Shown piece by piece: positions 1 to 8,420 of a DNA stretch of 64,000 bases. Numbering within the stretch: position 1 is the stretch's first letter; each line of letters opens with the position of its first letter. Where the stretch lies: positions 1-64,000 of the forward strand of contig NZ_VULZ01000010.1 of the NCBI RefSeq assembly GCF_009696445.1. Direction: 5' to 3'. The position numbers and the translations under genes are program-made. The notes beneath the pieces are model-generated. The model was not told the origin of the DNA. It saw nothing but the letters and a program-made list of their open reading frames with translations, and ran no database searches. Source of the DNA: Porcincola intestinalis (GTDB lineage: Bacteria > Bacillota > Clostridia > Lachnospirales > Lachnospiraceae).

Positions 1-44
1 CATGACCCCTGTTGAATACCATGAGAACTATTATGTAGCGGCAT

Positions 45-77
45 AAGAATACCGCCAGTCGATCATTCGACTGGCGG
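45..77 (-). terminator. Hairpin with U-rich tail, probable riboswitch terminator
   Basis: Perfect 11-bp stem (52-62 with 67-77) and TCAT loop. On the minus strand the stem is followed at once by TATTCTTAT, which suits the expression platform of the TPP riboswitch about 100 nt upstream. On the plus strand a T-run also follows, but only after eight bases, so a plus-strand terminator for a gene entering from the left cannot be excluded. Confidence 0.5.
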
Positions 78-177
78 CACAAAACTTTTTAATTATTCAC
101 TGTCCTCTTGACGGGTAGCACAGCACAGGGAGGGGCAGGCAAATGCTGAAGAAAGTATGTGAAACCACATAAAGATC

Positions 178-270
178 ATTTCAGCTTCCTTACGCCGGTA
201 TTATCCGGTTCAAGTTATAAGGGTCCGGTGAATGCTCACCGATCTCAGCATATGCGCCCCTAGCGGAAAT
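178..270 (-). promoter_or_regulatory. TPP (THI-box) riboswitch
   Basis: Read on the minus strand, this stretch carries the conserved TPP aptamer blocks in order: GGGGCGC, then GCTGAGAT, then ACCC, then TTGAACC, then GGATAATACCGGCGTA and GGAAGC. The P1 arms pair at 262-270 and 178-186 with one mismatch. The P4 arm is short. TPP binding normally switches off thiamine synthesis or transport genes. The controlled gene must lie to the left of the window, because the genes to the right are upstream of the aptamer. Identification is from consensus blocks seen directly; the target is unknown. Confidence 0.93.
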
Positions 271-335
271 AAAAGAGTATTCAATTGGATATGTTTTTGA
301 AACATCTTCAAGTTTAATACTGCGGAGGATCGATG

Positions 336-1061
336 TCAAATTGGAATCTTTTCCCTTGCACCATTGCGATTCTGGGCAATATATATCTGAAGCGCATCCT
401 TTGCAGATTCACGCTGCGTGGCGTTTTGTGTTACCTTTCCGTGAATCATCGAGATCAAGCCTTCCTTCCTGAATGTAAGCAGGTGTCTGTTTATTGTATT
501 GACAGACATTCCGATTTCTTCACTCATCTGCTGGCGTGTGCGGTGCATGACAGCAGGCTCAGTTGATTTTGTGATATCAATGTGCTCAAGAAGATAGTTC
601 AGCAGAACATACTGTGCAGAGTAAAAATTACGCTCTCCGCGGTGATAGCTTGAGCAGTACAATTTCTTTGCCACATGGCGGCTGATATAACGGAGAAGAG
701 CAGGATTTTTCTCAATCCAATCGGAGAAGATGCTGACAGGAAGAAAAGCGATGATGCATTCGGACACAGCTTCTATTGTGACAGAGGTAGTGTATTCGCC
801 GGCAAGAAGAGTGACCTCACCGACAAAAGAGGGGGCATCGTTCATTTCAATCATAAAGACGTTGCCATTTTCAAGTTCATTCACCACACGAAACGTTCCA
901 GAAGCGAGGATCCCGATTTGGGTCAGCGCTGCACCTTTCTGTGAGATCACTTCATGCGGGAAACAGGTGCGAAGGCGGAATTCTTCTGAAGGCTCTGTCA
1001 GCAATGAAGTGGACAGAACCTTCAGACAAGGATAAGATTCTGAAAGATCGTGATAGGTCAT
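336..1061 (-). CDS. Crp/Fnr family transcriptional regulator
   Basis: 241 aa, the usual family length. Residues about 25-110 form a cyclic-nucleotide-binding-like beta-roll; residues about 174-208 are the winged helix-turn-helix, with the recognition helix around VNTINRHL. No cysteine cluster for an Fnr-type iron-sulfur centre is visible, so the effector is unknown. The ATG has GGAGGG seven bases upstream. It is the last gene of the leftward set that starts at 4589 and lies 15 bp after the amidohydrolase, so it probably regulates that set. It ends about 65 bp before the riboswitch. Confidence 0.9.
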   Translation of the reverse strand: MTYHDLSESYPCLKVLSTSLLTEPSEEFRLRTCFPHEVISQKGAALTQIGILASGTFRVVNELENGNVFMIEMNDAPSFVGEVTLLAGEYTTSVTIEAVSECIIAFLPVSIFSDWIEKNPALLRYISRHVAKKLYCSSYHRGERNFYSAQYVLLNYLLEHIDITKSTEPAVMHRTRQQMSEEIGMSVNTINRHLLTFRKEGLISMIHGKVTQNATQRESAKDALQIYIAQNRNGAREKIPI

Positions 1062-1076
1062 GTATATCCCTCCAGC

Positions 1077-2459
1077 CTATTCATTCCAGCTCGTAAGCCA
1101 TGGAAACTCATTCACCGCCTTTTCTACATTATACCGGATTTTTTCAGTGTCAAGTGAGAGGATGTCCCTGTCTTTCATGATGAGCCGACCATCGATAATG
1201 CTGTGCCGTACATTTGAACCGGAGACACACTCTACGAGAGAGTGAACCAGATTTTGTGTTGGCCACAGGTTAGGAGAATCAGTATCAATCGCGATGAGAT
1301 CAGCCGGAGCGCCGGGAGTTAATCTTTCTGTGTGTTTACAGAAAAGCTCAGAAGCACCTCCGCAGACAGCCATGTGAAGCAAGGTTTCCGCAGGCATGAC
1401 AGAGGAGTCAGCGGAGGGGACACCCCGCTCAACTTGCATCAGACTTCGAAACAGGCGTACTTCTCGGAATAGATCGAGGCCTCCATGCCCCGCACCGTCA
1501 GATCCGAAACCACAGGATATTCCCATATGAATCAGTTGTGGAGTCGAAGGGACTCCTTTTCCGCAATTTGAAAATGGGCAGTGGACAACCAGAATTCTGT
1601 TTCGCTGCAATACATCCATTTCTTCCTGAGAAAGAAAAACAGCATGCGCGGCAATCATTGTTTGTGGGACCAGCTTTTCATCTTCCAGCCAGAGAAACGG
1701 ACGTTTTCCATATTTCTCAATAAAATCTACGACTTCAGAAGCATATTCATTCAGATGCGTCTCGAAAGGGACATGGTCTTCGATAGAGGCCTCAAGTACC
1801 ATCCGAAGCAGCGGTTCACTGACAGCAGTCGGTGTTGTGACGGAGTATATTGGCTGAATACGTCCGCCAGGTGAAATGAGCTGGTCTTTCATATCCCGAA
1901 GCCGCTTTACGCCTTCTTCCGGAGACACAGCCCGGAGACTTTCAGGCGCATTGGGACTGTCATTTGTCATGACTGTTAAATAACCTCTGAGCCCGGATCT
2001 TTCATAAATCTCTGCGAAGGCTTCTGGATATTTTCCGCCTGCGTCTATAAAAGAGGTTGTGCCTGATGAAATCATCTCGAGGGCGGCAAGCGAGGCTGAG
2101 AGCTTTGAAAGTTCCCTGTTGAGGCAGCTCTCAAAGGGAACATTCACCCTTTTCCAGACAACGGGTCTTACATCAAGGAGTCTGCCTCTAAGAAACTGCT
2201 GGCTGGTGTGAATGTGTCCATCTGTAAGGCCAGACATCCACAGAAGATGGGTATCTTCAAATGTCTGTTTGGAGGCAATGTATGGTACAGTATCTCCGTC
2301 TACCCGGATATCAAGTATTTTCCCTTCTGAAATGGCAATTAATTGATTCTTTCTAATTGTCATATCAGGAGCAAGAATCATAGCATGCCGGATAAGAATG
2401 TCGCAGGGAAGCTTGTTTTTCATCATAATTACCATTGTGCTGTCTGTAACAAGCGGCAC
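1077..2459 (-). CDS. Metal-dependent amidohydrolase (MtaD/AtzA-like deaminase)
   Basis: 460 aa cytoplasmic TIM-barrel amidohydrolase. Metal ligands are readable: HIH at 82-84, His235 in ETHLNE, His272 in AAHAVF, and Asp321 in GFGSDGAG; VVHCPFSN at 291-298 is typical of the methylthioadenosine/S-adenosylhomocysteine deaminase and atrazine chlorohydrolase group. These enzymes hydrolyse C-N or C-Cl bonds on purines, pyrimidines, triazines or guanidines. The substrate here is not predictable from sequence. GTG start with AAGGAG about ten bases upstream. Position between a TauE permease and a Crp regulator suggests use of an imported nitrogenous compound. The family is sure, the substrate is not. 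Confidence 0.88.
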   Translation of the reverse strand: MPLVTDSTMVIMMKNKLPCDILIRHAMILAPDMTIRKNQLIAISEGKILDIRVDGDTVPYIASKQTFEDTHLLWMSGLTDGHIHTSQQFLRGRLLDVRPVVWKRVNVPFESCLNRELSKLSASLAALEMISSGTTSFIDAGGKYPEAFAEIYERSGLRGYLTVMTNDSPNAPESLRAVSPEEGVKRLRDMKDQLISPGGRIQPIYSVTTPTAVSEPLLRMVLEASIEDHVPFETHLNEYASEVVDFIEKYGKRPFLWLEDEKLVPQTMIAAHAVFLSQEEMDVLQRNRILVVHCPFSNCGKGVPSTPQLIHMGISCGFGSDGAGHGGLDLFREVRLFRSLMQVERGVPSADSSVMPAETLLHMAVCGGASELFCKHTERLTPGAPADLIAIDTDSPNLWPTQNLVHSLVECVSGSNVRHSIIDGRLIMKDRDILSLDTEKIRYNVEKAVNEFPWLTSWNE

Positions 2460-2528
2460 AATTCCTTTCTCCTTAACATAGTATGAGAATAAATCAAGAA
2501 TGACTATGTATGATTGTGAATTTGAAAG

Positions 2529-3293
2529 TCATGCCATGGCGTGGAACAACATCCAGATCGAAAATACAATTGAGAACACTGCGATTCCACGCTTAAGCGG
2601 TATGGCGGGGATCCTGCCGGCTGAAGTGCTTCCCAGAGAAATTCCTGCAGCATGTGCCAGCACAGCTGTAACAATAGGGATACCCATGCCATAAAAGCTG
2701 GCGTGGCTTCCATAAATAGCGACTGCTGGCAGCGCGATGAATATGGAATCAAACAAGGCAATTCCGATTGAGGTTTTTACCGGGAATCCTGTGAGAACCA
2801 GAATCGGCATGACCAGGACAGGACCGCCTGCCCCGGAAAGTGCACAAAGAACAGCACATAAAAAACCGATGAACAGGAGTAAAACAATGTTTGGCTGACG
2901 ATGCAGCTTCTGGTCACGATGACGGTTCACCAGATATTCCTGCACCAGTATCATGATTCCAGACAGAAGAACAACCATATACAGGATGATTTTAATGGAA
3001 CCAGATATATAGTTCTGACCAATCATTGCGCCGAAAAGACTTCCAGAAAGGCTGCCAAGACTGATGGCAATGGCAGGCTTCCAAGGCAACTCACCCCGCT
3101 TTCTGTAATTTGCAGCGCCGATGATTCCTGATATCGCAAAGCATACAAAACTGAGGAAGAGACTTTGAGAAGAGGAAAAATGGCAGGCTGTCATAAACAG
3201 AATCGGAAGTAAAAAACCTGCGACACCAGTCCAGCCGATGCAGAGCCCGACCAGGAAACAGCCTGGGATGATCCATAGAATGATGTTCAACAT
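2529..3293 (-). CDS. TauE/SafE (TSUP) family membrane permease
   Basis: 254 aa, about eight hydrophobic segments in two related halves, as usual for TSUP proteins. The loop ALSGAGGPVLVMPIL in the second half matches the family signature; the corresponding first-half region is GWTGVAGFLLPIL. Members move sulfite, sulfoacetate, taurine breakdown products or other small organic anions. It starts one base after the stop of the small membrane protein upstream and lies 69 bp before the amidohydrolase, so co-transcription is likely. Cargo is not predictable; export of a breakdown product or import of substrate are both possible. Confidence 0.88.
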   Translation of the reverse strand: MLNIILWIIPGCFLVGLCIGWTGVAGFLLPILFMTACHFSSSQSLFLSFVCFAISGIIGAANYRKRGELPWKPAIAISLGSLSGSLFGAMIGQNYISGSIKIILYMVVLLSGIMILVQEYLVNRHRDQKLHRQPNIVLLLFIGFLCAVLCALSGAGGPVLVMPILVLTGFPVKTSIGIALFDSIFIALPAVAIYGSHASFYGMGIPIVTAVLAHAAGISLGSTSAGRIPAIPLKRGIAVFSIVFSIWMLFHAMA

Positions 3294-3294
3294 A

Positions 3295-3741
3295 TCAGAT
3301 TGTACCCGTAAGTTTCAGAACCAGCTGCGCGATTAGAAGGGACCCCAGGAAAGTGCCTGTCATAACCAAAATGGAGACAATAATGAAACGCCATCCTGAA
3401 CGAATGAAGCTTTTCAACTGGTTGCTGATGGACATCCCGGCGTAAGCACCAACCATTGTCAGAGGAGCGGTGAAATTGATTTTCCCGGCTGCGTCAATGA
3501 CAAAGCCTGATATCGGAGAGATAGGGCAAGCGGCAAGGAGACCAAGAATAGAACAGTAAGCAACAGTCGGAAGCTTCAGAGGAATGATCGCCTTAAGACC
3601 GGCTGCACAGAGGGCAATGACAAGAAGGACAAATACACCAGGCAGAGATTCCGTCACAGATGCCCCAAAGCCAACCTTGTTGGCCAAAATCATACCGAGG
3701 CCTGTGATTGCAAGAGTAAAAAGCCAGTCTCTGATCTTCAT
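3295..3741 (-). CDS. Small four-to-five helix membrane protein, DUF3100 partner
   Basis: 148 aa, almost wholly hydrophobic, with about four or five membrane segments and a run of small residues (LGLLAACPISPISGFVIDAA) between helices. The ATG overlaps the stop of the upstream DUF3100 gene by four bases and has GGAGGG upstream, so the two are translationally coupled and probably form one complex. I do not recognise a named family with certainty; it looks like the second subunit of a two-part carrier. Function as a transporter subunit is inference. Confidence 0.75.
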   Translation of the reverse strand: MKIRDWLFTLAITGLGMILANKVGFGASVTESLPGVFVLLVIALCAAGLKAIIPLKLPTVAYCSILGLLAACPISPISGFVIDAAGKINFTAPLTMVGAYAGMSISNQLKSFIRSGWRFIIVSILVMTGTFLGSLLIAQLVLKLTGTI

Positions 3742-4589
3742 GATTGTTCCCTCCTTCCATATTTGGTAATTCGACCGATTTTGGGTTCAAGTTTTCGATA
3801 GAGATAATTGCATAGGGGAATTCCGATAAAAATCGCCATGTAGATTCCATCGATCCCGGACATCGTTTCACTGGCAGCGGCAAGAGCTGATATTTTATCG
3901 GCATATGCCGGCATGACTTCGGAGAGAGATGCAACAGCGGATGACATCAGGATTCCGGCTCCAACACCAGATGCCATTCCAAGAGCATAAGGATGAAAAA
4001 TTCCGGTAGCTGCAAACATGGAAGCCATAAAACCGAAATATATGGTGCCGATCATCCCACCTATGATATAGACGGAAAGACTGCCCTGTGCTTCCGGTGA
4101 ATCAGCACCGAACATATCCTGCATCAGAGCAAGATTCGTCTCACGATTAATAGAGTGACATGCGCCGATGGCTTCACGTTTCAGGCCCAGCATTAGTGCG
4201 AAGGGAAGAGACAGAAAGATTGTTCCAAGGTTTCCAAATTCCTGAAGCAGCAATGCAGGACCGGAAGAGATGACAATAGAGATATTTGCTCCGGCGTTAA
4301 TTCCGAGTTTCGCAATGAATGGAAGAATCGCCACACCTACAAGACCAGATGCAGCTTTTACCTTTTTGTCATCAAGGATTTTCAGAACACTTGGACCTGT
4401 CAGGAGCCCAAGCCCCAGCGAAAAGAAGATTGGGAAAATGATGAAAGTTCCTTTCCAGACTGGAATTTTGATCTGACCGATGGAATCAGCGATCAGAATA
4501 AACAGGAATGCGAATAGATACAGAATCCATTCTGAATGAATACGTTCCCTGAGGCTATGATAGGTGGGAGTTTTCTGCCTGCTGGCCAT
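3738..4589 (-). CDS. DUF3100-type multi-pass membrane protein
   Basis: 283 aa from the ATG at 4589, chosen because AAAGGAGGTG lies seven bases upstream; an ATG nine codons earlier has no such site. About eight membrane helices. The segment around ACHSINRETNLALMQD and the glycine-rich GMASGVGAGILMSSAVASL are as I recall for DUF3100 proteins, which are often found near amidohydrolases. No biochemical role is established for the family. First gene of the leftward set; likely a substrate carrier with the 148-aa partner. Confidence 0.75.
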   Translation of the reverse strand: MASRQKTPTYHSLRERIHSEWILYLFAFLFILIADSIGQIKIPVWKGTFIIFPIFFSLGLGLLTGPSVLKILDDKKVKAASGLVGVAILPFIAKLGINAGANISIVISSGPALLLQEFGNLGTIFLSLPFALMLGLKREAIGACHSINRETNLALMQDMFGADSPEAQGSLSVYIIGGMIGTIYFGFMASMFAATGIFHPYALGMASGVGAGILMSSAVASLSEVMPAYADKISALAAASETMSGIDGIYMAIFIGIPLCNYLYRKLEPKIGRITKYGRREQS

Positions 4590-4826
4590 GAGAAGCACCT
4601 CCTTTAGATGTTGCATTGTTCATACAGCGTTTTCCTTGCTCGAGTATGGATTCAGTATAGAAAAAATGATTCTCGAAAAACAGCTCAAATGGGTGGAATC
4701 CTACATATAATGTTGTATAATATTAAACAAATTATTGTTAAATAACGATATTTATAAAAATATTTTTAAATATTGTACTAGACGGGGGAAATTTTTACTA
4801 CGTGGCTGTATGAAACAATGACGTAA
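4590..4826. other. AT-rich intergenic region, promoter of the leftward set
   Basis: Very AT-rich core (about 4698-4790), unlike the rest of the window. On the minus strand a TATACT -10 is seen at 4659-4654 with only a weak -35 (TGTTTT) before it. A dyad AACAA-ATTA-TTGTT at about 4726-4739 could be an operator, for instance for the Crp/Fnr protein, but this is a guess. No gene is seen. Confidence 0.4.
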
Positions 4827-5168
4827 AAGTATGATGAGCCGACCGAGACGCTCATTTTTCATCGCGCTAAGAACGGGCATAAGACTGATTTAATCCAGAA
4901 AAATCCCAGAGTGTGTTTTACAGTTTGGACGTCCGGTACGCGTAAGGAGGGAGACTGGGCTTATTACGTGTCAAGCGTTGTCGTGTTCGGAACGGCAAGT
5001 CTGGTCACGGACAGTGATCTTCTCCGTGAAAAACTCAGGGCGATCGGACTGAAGTACTATCCGACCGCTGAGGAAGTGGACATGGAGATTCAAAGAGATC
5101 TGAGGAACGTACAGATGATTGCGGTTCATGTCGATCATATGACAGGGAAGCTTGTACATGAAAAGTAA
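4827..5168 (+). pseudogene. 5'-truncated PPOX/Nim-like flavin-binding protein
   Basis: From an in-frame stop at 4824 the frame reads a recognisable core: IFHRAKNGHKTDLIQKNPRV followed by a beta-strand rich body and the family's C-terminal end (VDHMTGKL). This matches pyridoxamine 5'-phosphate oxidase-like proteins, including 5-nitroimidazole resistance proteins, usually about 150-160 aa. The first 40-50 residues, with the start codon, are missing and replaced by AT-rich DNA. The only start-like codon is GTG at 4911, which would drop the HxxxGHK flavin-site motif. No ribosome binding site fits. I read it as a decayed gene. Confidence 0.65.
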
Positions 5169-5236
5169 TATCCTCAGCTCTCCTACAAGGATGAAGCACA
5201 TGAGCGTGGTGTAACTGATGCAGGGAATGGAAGTGG

Positions 5237-6166
5237 ATGGATAATTACCAGGAAAAATACACGCTGGAGAGTGTCGATTACGGCTCGCAGCTTCGCGGGA
5301 AATCATTTGTTACCTCCATTGGATTCAGCGCATGGCACTGGCATTATGAGTATGAACTGATGCTGGTCCTGAAGGGGAAGGTGACACTCCGTTCAGAGAA
5401 GTGGACAGGATCTGTTACGGAAGGAAATCTCGTGCTTGTAAACTCAAAGGAGCTGCATTCTATCGTTGGCGGGAATGAGGTAAATCTCTGTGGGTTTGTA
5501 CAGTTAAGTCCGGATCTTTTCAGAAGCGGGACGGAGGACAAGCGGCAGTTCAGATTTTTTCTGAACAGTATGAATCAGGATGAGCAGCCGGAAGAGGGAA
5601 TTGTATCCATCCGGAACCATGTGTCGAGGATTTTGATGTGTACGCTCATTGAGAAGGAACAGACGGCATACAGGCTTCGCGGAGAAATGTATAGTCTGGT
5701 AGCGGATCTGGTGGAGGGTGCTGATTATGACATCCTTATGAGAAGGCAAAAGGAAGAAACAGGGTCTGAAGAGCTTCTGGATATGATCGACTACATTCGC
5801 CGGCATGTGGCAGAGGACCATCTGAGTGTGCTGCTGGCGCATGAGTTTGGCGTCGGGGAGAAGACACTTTATCGCTGCTTTAAGGCTGGACTTGGGATGT
5901 CTGTGAGGGATTTCATTGAGGAAATGAGAGTCCAGCAGGCCAGAAAGCTTTTGCGGACGACCGACCATGACATGCCTTTTATCATCGATGCCTGTGGGTT
6001 CGGTTCGGAGAAGACATTCTACAGGGCATTCCAGAAGCTGACCGGCCAGACGCCTCTCAGCTACAGGAAATCAGATGGTGGAAACACCGGGCATGCAGAG
6101 GTACGGGGGTATCTGGATTACGAGAGATACGAGGCACTTGATCTGTTGAAAGGATTCCTGTCATGA
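5237..6166 (+). CDS. AraC family transcriptional regulator
   Basis: 309 aa. Residues about 10-110 form a cupin-like sensor domain (HWHYEYELMLVLKG, then a conserved NSKELHSI stretch); residues about 180-275 hold the double helix-turn-helix, ending in GFGSEKTFYRAFQKLTGQTP, the AraC signature. Its stop overlaps the ATG of the GH3 gene by four bases, so it is translationally coupled and almost surely controls the glycosidase/symporter genes that follow, most likely as an activator responding to a sugar. ATG start chosen with GGGAATGG-type weak site. Confidence 0.93.
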   Translation: MDNYQEKYTLESVDYGSQLRGKSFVTSIGFSAWHWHYEYELMLVLKGKVTLRSEKWTGSVTEGNLVLVNSKELHSIVGGNEVNLCGFVQLSPDLFRSGTEDKRQFRFFLNSMNQDEQPEEGIVSIRNHVSRILMCTLIEKEQTAYRLRGEMYSLVADLVEGADYDILMRRQKEETGSEELLDMIDYIRRHVAEDHLSVLLAHEFGVGEKTLYRCFKAGLGMSVRDFIEEMRVQQARKLLRTTDHDMPFIIDACGFGSEKTFYRAFQKLTGQTPLSYRKSDGGNTGHAEVRGYLDYERYEALDLLKGFLS

Positions 6167-8235
6167 CGCCGGAATGGATTGTGCAGAATATGTCTCTTGA
6201 GGAAAAGGTCCGTCTGATGAGCGGGCGGGCTGACCGCTCCAGAATTCACGGAGCGCTCAAGGGAACATTGTCGGAACATTATAATGAAAAGCCCTACGCG
6301 GCGGGAGGCAATGACAGGCTTCATGTGCCTGAGATCAGATTCTGTGACGGACCGAGAGGTGTTGTCTGCGGCAGGGGGAAAGCCACCTGTTTTCCTGTCC
6401 CGATGGTTCGGGCAGCCGGATTCAATCCGGACCTGGAGGAGAAAATCGGGACGGCGATTGCGCAGGAGGCGCAGCAGTTCGGAGCCAATTTCTTTGGCGG
6501 GATCTGCATCAATTTCCTCTATCACCCGGGATGGGGACGGGCACAGGAGACGTACGGGGAAGATGATTTCCTGCTCGGAGAGATGGGCGGAGCGATGGTC
6601 AGAGGTGTTCAGAGCGTCGGCGTCATCGCCTGTCTGAAACATTTCGCCTTTAATCAGATGGAAAATCAGCGCTTCCGCGTGAATGTACGCTGTGACAGCC
6701 TTCGGACAGAACGGGAGGTATTCCTGCGCCATTTTGAGAAATGCATCCGCAGAGATCATGCAGGAGCTGTGATGAGTGCCTATAACGCCTACAATGGCGT
6801 GATGTGCGGACATAACCGATATCTGCTTCATGATGTCCTGAAGGAGGAGTGGGGGTTTCAGGGATTCCTCATCAGCGATTTTACCTGGGGCGTGAAGGGT
6901 ACAGTCGCAGCTGCGCTGGCAGGCCAGACAGTTGAAATGGCAGACACCAAGTACTTTGGTGAAAAACTGGTGGAAGCAGTCCGAAGGGGGCTTGTTCCGG
7001 AGGCTGTGATCGACAATGCGGCACTGCGCATTGTCCGAACCATGAAATCCTTTGAAAAGATTTCCATGGAATCAGAAAAAAGAAAAAGACTGAAGAAGAG
7101 AGAGGTCCGGGAGCTGGCACTTCAGTCCGCAGAGGAAGGAATCGTCCTGCTGAAGAACGAAAGGAATGTGCTTCCATTTTCGAAGAGAAGGCTCCACACG
7201 ATTGCAGTGTTCGGAGAGCTGGCTGAAGAAGGAAACCAGGGAGACAGAGGCTCTGCAAGAGTGTATCCGGAGCATGTTGTCTCTCCGCTCGAAGGGCTGA
7301 TGAAGCTGGTGAACGGGACGACAGATGTCATCTATTACCGCGGGCATAACATCGCCCACGCAAAACGTCTTGCGGATGAGGCGGATTGTGTGATCGTGAT
7401 CGCAGGATTGACATACCTGGATGAGGGAGAAGCACTCTCGAAGGACCAGTTTACGGCTGAACGGGGAACTTCAGTCGGAGGGGACCGGGAAGGAAGATTG
7501 CGCCTGCATGACGGAGATGAGAAGCTTTTGAATGAAATCGGCAAAGTCAATCCCAACACTGCCGTTGTCATGATATCCGGATCGGCAGTGATCCCGGGCA
7601 AATGGATCAGCCAGGTGCCGGCTTTGCTGTGGGCGGGATATGGCGGCCAGGAGGGCGGCACGGCGATCGCCCGCGTTCTGTTTGGAGAGGCTGAACCGGG
7701 TGGGAGGCTCCCATATACAATCCCCCAGCGGGAGGAAGATCTGCCGGCGCTGGACTTTGAAGCGTCAGAGGTGACGTATCAGTACTACAGTGGATACCGG
7801 AAGCTTGCACATGATGGGATCAGAGCCATGTACCCGTTCGGATATGGACTGTCTTATACGTCATTTGCACTGTCCGATGTATCGGTCAGACGGGAGACTC
7901 CGTCCGATGTGAAGGCGGCGGGAGAAACGGAATGGAACGGCAATCCGTTTTTCGCGGTCTTTTGCCATATCAGCAATACCGGAAAAAGAAGCGGTTCCGC
8001 TGTTGTGCAGGTATATGTGGAATCCGCAAAGTGTCCGGTACCGACTTTGAAGGGATTTCTGAAGGTAAAGCTGGAAGCCGGAGCGGGCAGAGACATCCGG
8101 ATTCCGGTTTCCTGCGATGATCTGAAGTATTTTGATGAAGAGGAACATGCTTTCAGACTAGAGCAGGGGAATTTCACCATTCATGTCGGATTTAGTGCAG
8201 AACAGATCGTATGGAGCGGGAAGGTGACAAGGTAA
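6163..8235 (+). CDS. Glycoside hydrolase family 3 beta-glycosidase
   Basis: 690 aa, with the GH3 N-terminal barrel (about 1-290), the alpha/beta sandwich domain (about 310-550) and the C-terminal fibronectin-III-like domain (about 570-690). Asp239 in FLISDFTWG is the expected nucleophile; KH at 159-160 and the DGPRG loop at 62-66 bind substrate. There is no signal peptide, so it acts in the cytoplasm on imported oligosaccharides. Substrate may be beta-glucosides or beta-xylosides; GH3 subfamilies cannot be told apart by eye. Coupled to the AraC gene and followed by a terminator at 8265-8310. Confidence 0.93.
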   Translation: MTPEWIVQNMSLEEKVRLMSGRADRSRIHGALKGTLSEHYNEKPYAAGGNDRLHVPEIRFCDGPRGVVCGRGKATCFPVPMVRAAGFNPDLEEKIGTAIAQEAQQFGANFFGGICINFLYHPGWGRAQETYGEDDFLLGEMGGAMVRGVQSVGVIACLKHFAFNQMENQRFRVNVRCDSLRTEREVFLRHFEKCIRRDHAGAVMSAYNAYNGVMCGHNRYLLHDVLKEEWGFQGFLISDFTWGVKGTVAAALAGQTVEMADTKYFGEKLVEAVRRGLVPEAVIDNAALRIVRTMKSFEKISMESEKRKRLKKREVRELALQSAEEGIVLLKNERNVLPFSKRRLHTIAVFGELAEEGNQGDRGSARVYPEHVVSPLEGLMKLVNGTTDVIYYRGHNIAHAKRLADEADCVIVIAGLTYLDEGEALSKDQFTAERGTSVGGDREGRLRLHDGDEKLLNEIGKVNPNTAVVMISGSAVIPGKWISQVPALLWAGYGGQEGGTAIARVLFGEAEPGGRLPYTIPQREEDLPALDFEASEVTYQYYSGYRKLAHDGIRAMYPFGYGLSYTSFALSDVSVRRETPSDVKAAGETEWNGNPFFAVFCHISNTGKRSGSAVVQVYVESAKCPVPTLKGFLKVKLEAGAGRDIRIPVSCDDLKYFDEEEHAFRLEQGNFTIHVGFSAEQIVWSGKVTR

Positions 8236-8264
8236 AGCGGCGTCATCCTTTTGAACGTGCATTT

Positions 8265-8310
8265 CCATCAGCTGACAGCAGGCGTACAGGCAGCTGGTGG
8301 GATTTTTTTG
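8265..8310 (+). terminator. Intrinsic terminator between GH3 and GH43
   Basis: Stem 8265-8274 with 8291-8300 (one G-U pair), then GATTTTTTTG. It may make the downstream GH43/symporter level differ from GH3. The remaining gap to 8420 holds no clear promoter; a smaller hairpin (AGAAGG/CCTTCT) lies around 8347-8370. Confidence 0.7.
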
Positions 8311-8420
8311 TCCAATTTTGACAGTGGGTATTCCGGATGTGACAGCAGAAGGAGCAGAGAACCTTCTATACTTGTCTGCAGCAGAACGATAGAAGGAAAA
8401 GATAAAAGAGGAACAGAAAG

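Noticed and set aside
2-46. Plus-strand open frame ending just before the hairpin at 52-77, possibly the tail of a gene entering from the left.
   Set aside because: Only 14 codons are visible, and the TPP riboswitch implies a minus-strand gene beginning to the left, which would overlap it. Not enough to support a partial gene.
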